In this document: piece by piece, positions 43,534-52,468 of the stretch
How positions within the stretch are numbered: the first letter of the stretch is position 1
How the letters are laid out: each line of letters starts with the position of its first letter
NCBI GenBank assembly: GCA_963765625.1
Contig: CAVXXD010000006.1
Span: forward strand, 411,137 to 475,136
Source: CAVXXD01 sp963765625
GTDB lineage: Bacteria; Actinomycetota; Geothermincolia; Geothermincolales; Geothermincolaceae
Reading direction: 5' to 3'
Length of the DNA: 64,000 nucleotides
Program-made: the position numbers and the translations under genes
Notes under the pieces: model-generated
Databases searched by the model: none
What the model was told of the DNA's origin: nothing
The model's input: the letters and a program-made list of their open reading frames with translations, nothing else

Positions 43534-44157
43534 ATGCAAGCGATGGAGAACACGGACACCATTCGCCGCGGCGGGCTTCCGGAACGCAAGTCCAGGACCC
43601 GCAACTGCATACTGCAGGCCGCGGAAAAGCGGTTCATCCACCAGGGGTATCGCGGTACCACCATGGATGACATCGCGCGGGAAGCGGAAGTAAGCAAGGC
43701 GACCATATACGCGTATTTCAAGGGCAAGGAAGAACTCCTGGACGAGCTGCAGGGCGAAGCCTTCGGCTCCCTGGCCCGGCGGGTATCCCTGGCCTCGCGG
43801 GAGGACAGCGAGCCCCTGCTCCTCCTGGAACGTGCCTTCGATGCCTGCTACGACTTCATTTCCCGGCGGGAAGCGCTGCTGGGCATCTTCGCCCACGAGC
43901 CCGGGCTGCACTGCCAGGCACCCCTGCCGGCCATCCGCAAGATGGAGTCCGAAGCGAGGGGCTGGCTGGTGGTGGTGGTGCGCGCCGGGAGGGAGAAGGG
44001 GATATTCCGGGACTTTCAGCCCGAGCTCGCCGCCCATTTTCTTTTCAAGGCATTTGAGGCGGCCACCCTGTTTCTGCTGGAAGAAGGGTGCCCGCTCGAG
44101 CGCGAGGAAGTGGAGGACGGCATGTTCGAGTTCATCAGAAGGGGAATAATGGTCTAA
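43534..44157 (+). CDS. TetR-family transcriptional regulator
   Basis: A classical TetR helix-turn-helix: ILQAAEKRFIHQGYRGTTMD, then DIAREAEVSKATIYAYFKGK and EELLDEL. The C-terminal ligand domain follows, total 207 residues. ATG 43534 is preceded by AGGAGG; a second Met at 43,543 is possible. It lies downstream of the flavoprotein and hypothetical genes and ends in a TAATG overlap with the CwlM-like gene. The target and ligand are unknown. Confidence 0.92.
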   Translation: MQAMENTDTIRRGGLPERKSRTRNCILQAAEKRFIHQGYRGTTMDDIAREAEVSKATIYAYFKGKEELLDELQGEAFGSLARRVSLASREDSEPLLLLERAFDACYDFISRREALLGIFAHEPGLHCQAPLPAIRKMESEARGWLVVVVRAGREKGIFRDFQPELAAHFLFKAFEAATLFLLEEGCPLEREEVEDGMFEFIRRGIMV

Positions 44158-45179
44158 TGGGTCAACTTGCCTGGCCACTGACCAGTAGATACTATGTCTC
44201 TATGAATTATATCCAGAGAGGCCAATCCGGCGCTGCGGTCAATGATGTTCAGCGGCGCCTGCACGAACTGGGATACGACCGCCCCGGCTTTTCCGAGGAG
44301 GCCGCTCGCCGCTTCTACGGCGAGGCCACCCAGGCCCTGGTCCGCGTCTTCCAGGAAGAGCGCGGCCTGCGCACCAACGGCGAGGTCGACGACGCCGCCT
44401 GGCAGGAACTGGTCGAGGCCGGGTGGCGCCTGGGTGACCGCTTTCTCTACCTGCGAGTCCCCCTCTTCCGCGGCGACGACGTGCGGGAGGTTCAGCGTTA
44501 CCTGAACAGCCTGGGCTTCCACGCCGGGCGGGAGGACGGCATCTTCGGCCAGGACACCGACCGGGCCGTCCGCACCTTCCAGGAGAACATGGGGCTGCCC
44601 ACAGACGGCATCGTGGGCACCTCGACCATAGAGTACCTGCAGCGCCTGCGCCATGCGGTCAAGCCCACCAGCGTGGCCGAGGTCAAGGAGCGCATCATGG
44701 ACGCCGTATCGCTCCCCCTGGAGGGGCGCGTGGTCATGCTCGATGCCGGCAACCCCGAAGCGTGCGGAAGCGAGCTGCTCGCCTCTCTCTCCGGCGGCCT
44801 GGCGCAGGAAGGTGCCTGCCCCCTGGTCGTGGAGGACGCGCCGCTGGTGCCGGACGAAAGAGACCGGGCCGCCTTTGCCAACCTGAAAGAAGCCGAGGTG
44901 GTGCTGAGCATCTGTCCGGTGGCGGGGGACCAGCCGCTCCGGGCTTTCTTCTTCGCCGGCCACACCTATACTTCCCCCCGCGGGCAACGCCTGGCCCGGT
45001 TGATGGTCGGCGGGCTGGCGCCCCTGGGGTATCAGGGCGCCTCGGCCGTGGGCAGAAGCTTTCCCCTGTTGCGGGAAACCCGGATGACCTGTGTGGTGCT
45101 GGAGCTGCCGGACCGCGGCGTCAACCTTCAGTCCGTGGTCGCAGCCATGCTGGGAGCACTGCGGGATTACTTCGCCTGA
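44157..45179 (+). CDS. CwlM-like protein: two PG-binding domains and a degenerate amidase domain
   Basis: Two PG_binding_1 domains are clear: IQRGQSGAAVNDVQRRLHEL with TQALVRVFQEERGL, then VPLFRGDDVREVQRYLNSLG with AVRTFQENMGLPTDGIVG. The C-terminal third has the size and strand order of an Amidase_3 domain, but the zinc motif DPGHGG is replaced by VVMLDAGNPEACGSE. Catalysis is therefore unlikely. In mycobacteria CwlM is a non-catalytic regulator of peptidoglycan precursor synthesis and lies near parAB, which matches the setting here. Start 44157 overlaps the TetR stop (TAATG); ATG 44202 is an alternative. Confidence 0.8.
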   Translation: MGQLAWPLTSRYYVSMNYIQRGQSGAAVNDVQRRLHELGYDRPGFSEEAARRFYGEATQALVRVFQEERGLRTNGEVDDAAWQELVEAGWRLGDRFLYLRVPLFRGDDVREVQRYLNSLGFHAGREDGIFGQDTDRAVRTFQENMGLPTDGIVGTSTIEYLQRLRHAVKPTSVAEVKERIMDAVSLPLEGRVVMLDAGNPEACGSELLASLSGGLAQEGACPLVVEDAPLVPDERDRAAFANLKEAEVVLSICPVAGDQPLRAFFFAGHTYTSPRGQRLARLMVGGLAPLGYQGASAVGRSFPLLRETRMTCVVLELPDRGVNLQSVVAAMLGALRDYFA

Positions 45180-45205
45180 AGACCGGGCTTGCGCCCCTGG
45201 GCGGG

Positions 45206-45562
45206 TTATGCCCCCGGGGCGGGGGACTTGCTTGCGGGGAGCTCGACGTCTTCCACGATCACCTCGACCCCGGCCACGGCCACGCCGGCTGTCGCCTCCA
45301 CGTATTCCTTCACCCGTGACTGCATCTCGGCGGCGATGCGGGGGATGCTCTCTCCGAAGTAGACGGCGACGTGGATCTTGAAGCGGTACGCGCCACCCTC
45401 TTCCTCCACCTTTACCCCGTGATGGAGGAATTCCCGCTTGATGCGGGAGGTAAAAGCGTCGACGGAGTTCTGCAGGCAGCAGGCCACGCCGCTGACTTCC
45501 TGCGCCGCCTGCGAAGCCAGGTCGGCCAGGGCTTCCCTGGACAGCTCTATCTTTTCTTCCAT
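45206..45562 (-). CDS. Asp23/Gls24 family envelope-stress protein
   Basis: A 118-residue protein with the Asp23 pattern: MEEKIELSREALADLASQAA, a VSGVACCLQNSVDAF segment, VAVYFGESIPRIAAEMQSRV and a final VAGVEVIVEDVEL. Asp23 proteins associate with the membrane and respond to cell-wall stress. It follows cheD by 9 bases, so it appears to be the last gene of the chemotaxis operon, an unusual addition. Confidence 0.9.
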   Translation of the reverse strand: MEEKIELSREALADLASQAAQEVSGVACCLQNSVDAFTSRIKREFLHHGVKVEEEGGAYRFKIHVAVYFGESIPRIAAEMQSRVKEYVEATAGVAVAGVEVIVEDVELPASKSPAPGA

Positions 45563-45571
45563 GCTTCTTCC

Positions 45572-46087
45572 CTAGAGTTTCTTCGTGCCGTGGCTGATGG
45601 AGTTGATGGTTACGTCTCCCGTGCCGACGTTGAAATACATGGTCCGTCCGTGACTGCCGCCGGTGTCCTCGGCCAGCAGCGGTATTCGCAGTTCTTTCAG
45701 GGTCTTTTTGGTGGAGTCGACGTTTCGCTCACCGATGTGGAGGCCCGGGGCCGGCCCGGGGACATTGGCCGGGTTAAGGGCACCGGGGATGGAGAACATC
45801 TGCGCCCCGCCGGCGATCTTGGCGGTGATGCGGTTTTTGCGGGCACCCAGTTTCTCCATCTCTTCCACCATCAGCCTTATAGCGGTATCGGCGAAGCGCG
45901 ATTCCCGTCCCTCCCTGGTTATGGCCTTGCTGTCCGGCAGCATGATGTGGGCCAGCCCCCCGATCTTCTTGGCTTCGTCGTAGAGGGCGATGGCCACGCA
46001 GGAGCCCAACCCGTAACTGGCCAGGATGGCCGGGTTGTGGGTCACACGATACTCGGCTACGCCGATATTGATTGTCTCTTCTGCCAC
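45572..46087 (-). CDS. cheD: Chemoreceptor glutamine deamidase CheD
   Basis: Deamidates specific glutamines of chemoreceptors and activates CheC. The catalytic Cys is in ILASYGLGSCVAIALYDEAK, the His in GGLAHIMLPDS and the Thr/Ser region in FADTAIRLMVEEM. The later segment IGERNVDSTKKTLKELRIP is typical. 171 residues. It starts directly after the cheC stop, and together they form the usual CheC-CheD adaptation pair. Confidence 0.95.
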   Translation of the reverse strand: MAEETINIGVAEYRVTHNPAILASYGLGSCVAIALYDEAKKIGGLAHIMLPDSKAITREGRESRFADTAIRLMVEEMEKLGARKNRITAKIAGGAQMFSIPGALNPANVPGPAPGLHIGERNVDSTKKTLKELRIPLLAEDTGGSHGRTMYFNVGTGDVTINSISHGTKKL

Positions 46088-46696
46088 TTAAGTGCTCACT
46101 CCCAACCTTCCAAGAATTATTGACAGAGAACCCAGGTCGGGGAAGAGGATGAGGTGGCCGTTGATGACGTGTTCCTCTACGTCGAACTGGGTCTCGATCA
46201 CCAGCACGTGGTCCTCGGACTGGCTTATCTCGATGAGGATGAAGTCGATGATGGCACCGGCCATGTCCAGGGCGTATCCGGGCACCGACGGCCTCAGCAG
46301 CAGGCCGGTCATCTGCGAGAGGGCGTTCAGGTACGAGCCGGCGAGGATGCTCCCGGTCTCCTGCAGTGCGGACTGCTCCATGGTGGTAAGGGGCTTGGAG
46401 CGATCGGCCGAGACCATCAGCTTGGCCAGTTCGAAGGCGCTCATTTCTTCCAGCAGCAGGAGCATGCTGCCGGATGCCTCGCCGGTCACGTGCAGATATA
46501 CTCCCGCTACCGTCGTCTCTGCCCCGCCCACCAGGTCGGAGACCTGCACCAGCGGCACCAGGGAAGCGCGCGGCACGCTGAGCATGACCTTTTTATCCAC
46601 CATCGAGGAAAGGGCTACGGCGGCATTGCCGGACCCGATGTTCCCCACCTCCCTGAGCGCGTCCAGCTGCAGGGGACTCAGCGCTTTTTCAGTCAT
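46088..46696 (-). CDS. cheC: CheY-P phosphatase CheC
   Basis: Dephosphorylates CheY-P and binds CheD. Both active-site repeats are present: LDALREVGNIGSGNAAVALS and ALQETGSILAGSYLNALSQM, each with the Glu and Asn of the ExxN pattern. 202 residues, normal for CheC rather than CheX or FliY. It lies between cheA and cheD in the chemotaxis operon. Confidence 0.95.
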   Translation of the reverse strand: MTEKALSPLQLDALREVGNIGSGNAAVALSSMVDKKVMLSVPRASLVPLVQVSDLVGGAETTVAGVYLHVTGEASGSMLLLLEEMSAFELAKLMVSADRSKPLTTMEQSALQETGSILAGSYLNALSQMTGLLLRPSVPGYALDMAGAIIDFILIEISQSEDHVLVIETQFDVEEHVINGHLILFPDLGSLSIILGRLGVST

Positions 46697-46749
46697 TCCT
46701 CTTTTCCTCCCTTCAAATAAAGCCTGTTCGGCTTTGCCCTTACTTCATC

Positions 46750-48984
46750 TCACATCAGGCTCGGGATGTCCAATATCAGTGCCACCCGTCCCGAGCCCAG
46801 AATGGTCGCGCCGGCGAAGCCCTTGATCCCCTTCAGAAAACGGTCAAGGGATGTGATTACTATCTCCTGCTGCCCCAGCAGCTCGTCCACGGCGATGGCC
46901 AGGCTGCGAACGTTGAGCTCCACCACCACCACCGGGAAGGAGCCTTCCCCGTTTTCCTGGGGCACTCCAAGCATGCTGTTGAGGCGAAGCAGGGGCACCG
47001 TCTCGTCTCTCAAGAATATTACTTCCTGGTGCTGCACCTGCTTTATCTCGTGCTCGGACACCACCGCCGTCTCCCGCACCGTGCCCAGGGGCACGGCGTA
47101 GACCTCGTGTCCCACCTCCACCAGCAGCGCCTGGATGATAGCCAGGGTCAGGGGGAGCTTCATGGCGAAGTTGGTGCCGTGGTCCTTCTCCGAAGTCATC
47201 AGGAGCATCCCGCCCAGGGATTCCACCTTGGTCTTGACTACGTCGAGCCCGACTCCCCTCCCGGAGACCCCGCTCACTTCGGCGGCAGACGTGAACCCCG
47301 GACTGGAAAGGAAGCGCAATATCTCGTCGTCGGTGAACGCCCTTCTCTCTTCCTGCAGGGCCAGGCCGCGCTCCACCGCGAGCTCGAAGATGCGCTCCTT
47401 GTCGACCCCGGAGCCGTCGTCGGAGACTTCGATGGATACGTAGTTGCGGTCCCGGCGGGCCAGCAGGTTGATGCTGCCCCGGCGGGGCTTGCCCAGCTTA
47501 TCACGCTCTTCCGGGTAGTCGATGCCATGGTCCACCGCATTGCGCAGCAGGTGCATCAGGGGGTCGCTGATCTCGTCCAGGATGGTGCGGTCGAGCTCGA
47601 TCTCCTTGCCCTCGATGGTGAAGTCGATATCCTTGCCCTGGCTCTTGGCCAGGTCCCGCACCATGCGGGGAAAGCGGTTGAAGATGTGCTCTACAGGGAC
47701 CATGCGGGTTTTCATAACTTCGTCCTGCAGGTCGGTGGAGAGGCGGGCAGTCTGGGCCAGGGTCTCTTTCAGCTCGGAGATGTTGTAAGAAGAAGCGATC
47801 TCCGTCAACCGGGTACGGTTGATCACCAGCTCTCCCACCAGGTTCATCAGGCTGTCCAGGCGCGAGATGTTGACTCGCACGCTCTGGGTCCGCACGGGCG
47901 GCATGGACAGCTGGCTGCCGGAGAGTTCGGCGGCTTCTTCCTTGTGTTCCGCTGCCTCCTCGACATCCAGTTCGTTGGCGTGCTCCTCCGGCTCCACCTC
48001 GGGCAGTTCAAAGGAGCCGATCTCGATCTTCTCCACTTCGGCGATGGTCACCAGCGCCTTGCGGATGGCCGCCTCGTCCTCGTGAGAGAGAAAGATCACC
48101 TTGAAGGAGTGTTCGAACTTCTCGTCCTCCAGGTCCTCCACCGGTGGTATGGACTTGGCGATCTTTCCGAACTGGGACAGCTTCTTGAAGACCATGAAGA
48201 CTCGCACCGACTTGAGCACGCAGTCCTCGTCAAGGGTTATGTCGAGTAGATATGGGGTGGCTCCGCTTGCGCCTTCGCGGGCGAGGATACGCAGGTCCTC
48301 CACGTCCAGGAGGGACAGGGGGTCCCCCGGTCCCGCCGTGGGCACCGCGGGCGTCCTGGGCACATCTTCGGGCTCTTCCTCTCCGGGCTCTTCCTCGACC
48401 GGGGGCCCCTGGGCTTCCGGCGCCTCATCCGGCGCCTCCCCGGGTTGGCCGGCCTCCGGTTCGGGGGCTTCTTCTGCCAGGGCTTCAGGCTCGGCTTCAG
48501 CTTCCGCGGACTCCGCGGCCTTTTTTCCCCTGGCTTTCTTTGCTTTCTCGCCTTTCTTGGCCGCTTTGGGCTTTTCGGGCAGCTCTTCCGGCGGCTTCTG
48601 GCCTTCCACCATGCCCCTCAACTGGGCGATGATGTCCCGGGTGTCCACCGGCACGGTGGAGTCCTCGGCTATGGCCTTTACCAGCGCGCTCGACATGTCG
48701 AGGCAGTCGAAGAGCAAGTCGATGGTGGAGGGAGTCACCGTGAGATCGCCGGCCCGCAGTCCGTCCAGGACGTTTTCCATCTCGTGAGAAAGCTCCGTGA
48801 TCTGGTCGAAGCCGAGGGTGGCGGACATGCCCTTCATGGTGTGCGCGGAGCGGAATATCTCCGTCAGCATGTCAGGATTTTCAGGGTCCTTCTCCAGCTC
48901 GACCAGCGACTGGTTGAGAGCTTCAAGGTGCTCTGTGGCTTCGCTCACGAAGAGTTCCTTGTATTGTGAAACATCCATGTCCAT
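46750..48984 (-). CDS. cheA: Chemotaxis histidine kinase CheA
   Basis: The phosphorylated His is residue 48 in FRSAHTMKGMSATLG (HPt domain). A long acidic Ala/Pro/Glu-rich linker (about residues 125-220) precedes the P2 region. The dimerisation domain (SVRVNISRLDSLMNLVGELV) and the kinase core follow: N box LLRNAVDHGID, G boxes DDGSGVD and GRGVGLDVVK. The CheW-like domain (TLAIIQALLVEVGHEVYAVP) ends the protein. 744 residues. Central kinase of the operon. Confidence 0.97.
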   Translation of the reverse strand: MDMDVSQYKELFVSEATEHLEALNQSLVELEKDPENPDMLTEIFRSAHTMKGMSATLGFDQITELSHEMENVLDGLRAGDLTVTPSTIDLLFDCLDMSSALVKAIAEDSTVPVDTRDIIAQLRGMVEGQKPPEELPEKPKAAKKGEKAKKARGKKAAESAEAEAEPEALAEEAPEPEAGQPGEAPDEAPEAQGPPVEEEPGEEEPEDVPRTPAVPTAGPGDPLSLLDVEDLRILAREGASGATPYLLDITLDEDCVLKSVRVFMVFKKLSQFGKIAKSIPPVEDLEDEKFEHSFKVIFLSHEDEAAIRKALVTIAEVEKIEIGSFELPEVEPEEHANELDVEEAAEHKEEAAELSGSQLSMPPVRTQSVRVNISRLDSLMNLVGELVINRTRLTEIASSYNISELKETLAQTARLSTDLQDEVMKTRMVPVEHIFNRFPRMVRDLAKSQGKDIDFTIEGKEIELDRTILDEISDPLMHLLRNAVDHGIDYPEERDKLGKPRRGSINLLARRDRNYVSIEVSDDGSGVDKERIFELAVERGLALQEERRAFTDDEILRFLSSPGFTSAAEVSGVSGRGVGLDVVKTKVESLGGMLLMTSEKDHGTNFAMKLPLTLAIIQALLVEVGHEVYAVPLGTVRETAVVSEHEIKQVQHQEVIFLRDETVPLLRLNSMLGVPQENGEGSFPVVVVELNVRSLAIAVDELLGQQEIVITSLDRFLKGIKGFAGATILGSGRVALILDIPSLM

Positions 48985-49015
48985 ATGGATTTACCTTCTG
49001 TCTAAAAGGCGTACG

Positions 49016-50071
49016 TCATAACAGGCTGAGGATCGTTTCCGGTATTTGGTCCAGGGGGACCACCCAGTCGACGCACCTGGTCTCGATGGCCGCCTTGGGC
49101 ATGCCGAACACCAGGCAGGTCTCCTCGTTCTGGGCCACTGTTTTCCCCTTCTTTTCCTTGATTGAAGCCGTTCCCTTGGCCCCATCGGAGCCCATGCCGG
49201 TCATGATGACCCCGATGGCATTCTCTCCGTATGCCTCCGCCACCGAGATGAGCGTAGTGTCTATATGGGGGGTCGCCCCGTACTTGCTCTTCGACTCGGA
49301 CAGCTGGACTTCCATCCCGCTCTTGCCGCGGGATGCCGCGAGCAGCAGGTCAAACCCACCAGGGGCCACCAGGACCTTGCCCGCTTCCAGCAGGTCGCCC
49401 GTCTCCGCTTCCTTGACCGAAAGCTCGCTCTTGGTGTCCAGCCTCTCGGCAAAAGACCTCGTAAACACGCCGGGCATGTGCTGGACGATAATCATGGCCG
49501 CCGGGAGATTAGCGGGGAACATGGGCATGATGTCCGCCAGGGCCTTGGGGCCGCCGGCCGAAGAGCCGATGACCACCAGTTTCTCCCGCTTGGTGGCGGG
49601 AAGCCTCAGCTTGAGCTTGCGTTTGGCGGGTTGCGCCATTGCGCCCTTCTGCACGAAACCCCGCGAGCTTGCCGCCATCTTCACTTTTGCCAGTACTTCT
49701 TCCCTTACTTCCTTCACGGCCGAAGGGAAATGGGAGGGCTTGGCGATGAAGTCGACCGCCCCGAGCTCCAGGGACTTGAGCGTGGGAATGGCACCTTTCT
49801 GCGCCAATGCGCTCAACATGATCACCGGCCGCGGGCTTTTCTTCATTATGTACTCCAGCGCGGACAGCCCGTCCATCTCCGGCATGTGGATGTCCATGGT
49901 GACCACATCCGGGTCCAGTTCGGTGACCATGCGTATGGCCTCAACGCCGTTTGAGGCTGTGCCGACGACTTCGAGATCGGGGTCGTCGGTCATGATGTCA
50001 CGCAACAGCCGCCTCACCAGCGCAGAGTCGTCTACGATCAATACTTTGATTTTATTTGACACAGTCTCCAC
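49016..50071 (-). CDS. cheB: Protein-glutamate methylesterase CheB
   Basis: An N-terminal receiver domain (KVLIVDDSALVRRLLRDIMT, phospho-acceptor Asp in VVTMDIHMPEMDG) is linked to a methylesterase domain. The catalytic Ser is in VVIGSSAGGPKALADIM, the His in MIIVQHMPGVFT and the Asp in GVIMTGMGSDGAKG. It removes methyl groups from chemoreceptors during adaptation. 351 residues, complete. It lies between cheY and cheA. Confidence 0.97.
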   Translation of the reverse strand: METVSNKIKVLIVDDSALVRRLLRDIMTDDPDLEVVGTASNGVEAIRMVTELDPDVVTMDIHMPEMDGLSALEYIMKKSPRPVIMLSALAQKGAIPTLKSLELGAVDFIAKPSHFPSAVKEVREEVLAKVKMAASSRGFVQKGAMAQPAKRKLKLRLPATKREKLVVIGSSAGGPKALADIMPMFPANLPAAMIIVQHMPGVFTRSFAERLDTKSELSVKEAETGDLLEAGKVLVAPGGFDLLLAASRGKSGMEVQLSESKSKYGATPHIDTTLISVAEAYGENAIGVIMTGMGSDGAKGTASIKEKKGKTVAQNEETCLVFGMPKAAIETRCVDWVVPLDQIPETILSLL

Positions 50072-50122
50072 CCCCTTTCGGAGCCCCGCGGCGATTCAGC
50101 CACGCCTCGGACTGAAGGGACA

Positions 50123-50488
50123 TTATCCCTTCAGCGCTTTCTCGACGGCCTCTATCACCTTGGAGGGCTGGAACGGTTTGATGATAAAGTCCTTGGCTCC
50201 GGCCTCCAGGGCTTCGACCACCAGGGGCTGCTGGCCCATGGCGCTGCACATAAGAATCCGGGCGTCCGAATCGATCTTGATGATCTGCTTTACGGCTTCG
50301 ATACCATCCATCTCCGGCATTACTATGTCCATGGTCACGAGGTTCGGCTTAAGCTCTTTGTATCTTTCAACCGCCTCTACCCCGTTCTCCGCTTCGCCGA
50401 CCACCTCGAAGCCATCCTTATTGAGGATATCCCTGATCATCATACGCATGAACAGGGCGTCGTCGACAATCAATACCGTGGGCGCCAT
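50123..50488 (-). CDS. cheY: Chemotaxis response regulator CheY
   Basis: A single receiver domain. The start is ATG 50488 (MAPTVLIVDDALFMRMMIRD), behind AAGGAGGG; the upstream extension in frame is not conserved. The phospho-acceptor is Asp54 in LVTMDIVMPEMDG, with a CSAMGQQ switch region and the KDFIIKPF lysine. About 121 residues. It is the output regulator of CheA; CheC is its likely phosphatase. Confidence 0.95.
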   Translation of the reverse strand: MAPTVLIVDDALFMRMMIRDILNKDGFEVVGEAENGVEAVERYKELKPNLVTMDIVMPEMDGIEAVKQIIKIDSDARILMCSAMGQQPLVVEALEAGAKDFIIKPFQPSKVIEAVEKALKG

Positions 50489-50566
50489 ATCATCCCTCCT
50501 TCCCTTGAGCGTTGGGTGCCGTTTTATTCCCGGCTTCATGCTTCATGCCGTTGTTCCTTTCCATGG

Positions 50567-51037
50567 TCAGAAGCTCAACTCCATCATTTCCTCCGTTGCC
50601 AGGATGCGGGTCAGGTCCAGGAGTATGATCAGCCGGTTCTCCAGCTTGACCACGCCTTTTAGATAAACCGCCTCCACATCGGCCGCCAGGGCCGGGCTGG
50701 GCTCTACTTCTTCCTCGTTTATGCGCATGACCTCGGAAACGGAGTCCACGATCATGCCCACCTTGACGTCTCCCGCCTCCACCACGATAATCCGGGTCTC
50801 AGAGCCGCGCTCAGCGGCCTCCAGGTTAAGGCGCTGGGCCAGGTCGAGCACGGCGATTATCTGGCCGCGCAGGTTGATTATACCTTCGACGAATGAAGGG
50901 GCTTTGGGCATCCTGGTGATATCCTGCATACGGATGATCTCCCTGACCTGGGTGACCTCCACGGCAAACTCTTCGCGCCCCAGCTGGAATACTACCAGCT
51001 GGACCTCGCGGTCCTCTCCTCTGCCCGGATCCGCCAC
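50567..51037 (-). CDS. cheW: Chemotaxis coupling protein CheW
   Basis: A single CheW domain: LVVFQLGREEFAVEVTQVRE, then MPKAPSFVEGIINLRGQIIA and DLAQRLNL, ending LIILLDLTRILATEEM. It couples chemoreceptors to CheA. 156 residues. It is encoded between the receptor genes and cheY. Confidence 0.96.
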   Translation of the reverse strand: MADPGRGEDREVQLVVFQLGREEFAVEVTQVREIIRMQDITRMPKAPSFVEGIINLRGQIIAVLDLAQRLNLEAAERGSETRIIVVEAGDVKVGMIVDSVSEVMRINEEEVEPSPALAADVEAVYLKGVVKLENRLIILLDLTRILATEEMMELSF

Positions 51038-51135
51038 AACGACCCCCTTCCGTGAGGAAATCCCTTAAGAATTTACATATATAGCTTAATAAAATTCCTT
51101 GAACAATGTAAGGGGCAGCATCAAGTGCCTGCCCG

Positions 51136-52419
51136 TCAGACCTTGAACTCCCGTATTATCAGGCGCAGGCGGTTGGCCAGTTCGTCCAGCTCCTGCGCGG
51201 CCGCGGTGACCTCCTGCATGGCCGCCGTCTGCTCCTGCACCGAGGCGCTCACCTCCTCGGTTGAGGCAGCGGATTCCTCGGAGATGCTGGCGATGGAGTT
51301 CATGATCTCCACCATGTTCTGGGATGCGGAGGTCATCTGCTTGGTGGCCAGGAATATGGATTCGATCTCCGTGGAGATGGTCCCGGTCGACTGGTTGATG
51401 CCCTCCAGCATGTCCCTTGCTTCGCTTACCACCATCGTGCCTTCGTCTGCTTCGTGGGTTCCCACCTCCATGGCGCCAATGGTGTTCTCGATGCCGCGCT
51501 GTATTTCGCGTACTAGGTTGGCGATCTGGCTGGCAGCCTGGGCAGAACCTTCTGCCAGGTTGCGGACTTCGCCCGCCACCACCGCGAAGCCCCTGCCCTG
51601 CTCGCCGGCGCGAGCCGCTTCGATGGCGGCGTTGAGGGCCAGCAGGTTGGTCTGGTCGGCGATGGAGGTGATCACGTCCACGATCAGCCCTATCTGGGAC
51701 GACTGTTCTCCCAGCATCCGCACCGCTTCGGCGGAGGAGTCCACCGTTTCTTTGATCTTGATCATCTTGTCCTTGGCCTTCTGGGCTGCATGTGTGCCTC
51801 TTGCCACCGTGTCCCGAGCTTCCTCGCCATAACGGCTGGCGGCCGAGGCAGCCTCGGTGACCCGCCCGATCTCCGACACGATGTCTCCCATCGACTGCTG
51901 GGCCTGCATGATCGTCTGGACCTGGTCCTCCGCTCCCCGGGCGAGATGCGATATGGTGTTGGCGGTCTCCTGGGCGGCTTCGGTGGTCTCCCTCGACACC
52001 CCGGACATCATGTCCGAGGCCGTGGCCAGCTGGTTGGCGGTCTGGAGAAGGTTTTCCACAACGTCCCTCATGAAGACGCTGAGCGAGTTCACCGCCCCGG
52101 CTACGTCCCGCATCACCTTGATCTCGGACATGTCTACGGTAGCAGTAAAATCCTTGTTCTGGATGCTGTCGGAGGCCTGGTGGATACGGGCCAGGGTTTG
52201 AAGAAAATAGCGCAGGGCGATCACAGTGGTGATCCCGACCATGAGGAGGGTCAGGAACAGACCTACCAGCACCCCCAGCACCGCCCAGTTCCAATCGACG
52301 CGGGAGACGATAAAGGCAACGAGGATGGTGCCAAGAAGGATGAGGGGGGTGAGAATGAGGTACATCCTGAAGAGAAACGGCCAGATCTCTTCCCTTGCCG
52401 ACTGCGTGTACTTATCCAT
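51136..52419 (-). CDS. Methyl-accepting chemotaxis protein without a large sensor domain
   Basis: Two N-terminal membrane helices (LTPLILLGTILVAFIVS and LGVLVGLFLTLLMVGITTVI) are separated by only a few residues, so there is almost no periplasmic domain. A HAMP-like segment follows, and then the signalling domain with the invariant hairpin DQTNLLALNAAIEAARAGEQ and GRGFAVVAGEVRNLAEGSAQ. 427 residues. The input is probably intramembrane or cytoplasmic. The product lies upstream of cheW in the operon. Confidence 0.93.
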   Translation of the reverse strand: MDKYTQSAREEIWPFLFRMYLILTPLILLGTILVAFIVSRVDWNWAVLGVLVGLFLTLLMVGITTVIALRYFLQTLARIHQASDSIQNKDFTATVDMSEIKVMRDVAGAVNSLSVFMRDVVENLLQTANQLATASDMMSGVSRETTEAAQETANTISHLARGAEDQVQTIMQAQQSMGDIVSEIGRVTEAASAASRYGEEARDTVARGTHAAQKAKDKMIKIKETVDSSAEAVRMLGEQSSQIGLIVDVITSIADQTNLLALNAAIEAARAGEQGRGFAVVAGEVRNLAEGSAQAASQIANLVREIQRGIENTIGAMEVGTHEADEGTMVVSEARDMLEGINQSTGTISTEIESIFLATKQMTSASQNMVEIMNSIASISEESAASTEEVSASVQEQTAAMQEVTAAAQELDELANRLRLIIREFKV

Positions 52420-52468
52420 ACCCTAACCCAACCTTTCTGTCCTTAAGTCCTGGACCGGGTGGGACCGG

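Noticed and set aside
47029..48249. A 406-residue open frame antisense to cheA
   Set aside because: Shadow of cheA. It has no ribosome site, and all conserved residues lie on the cheA strand.
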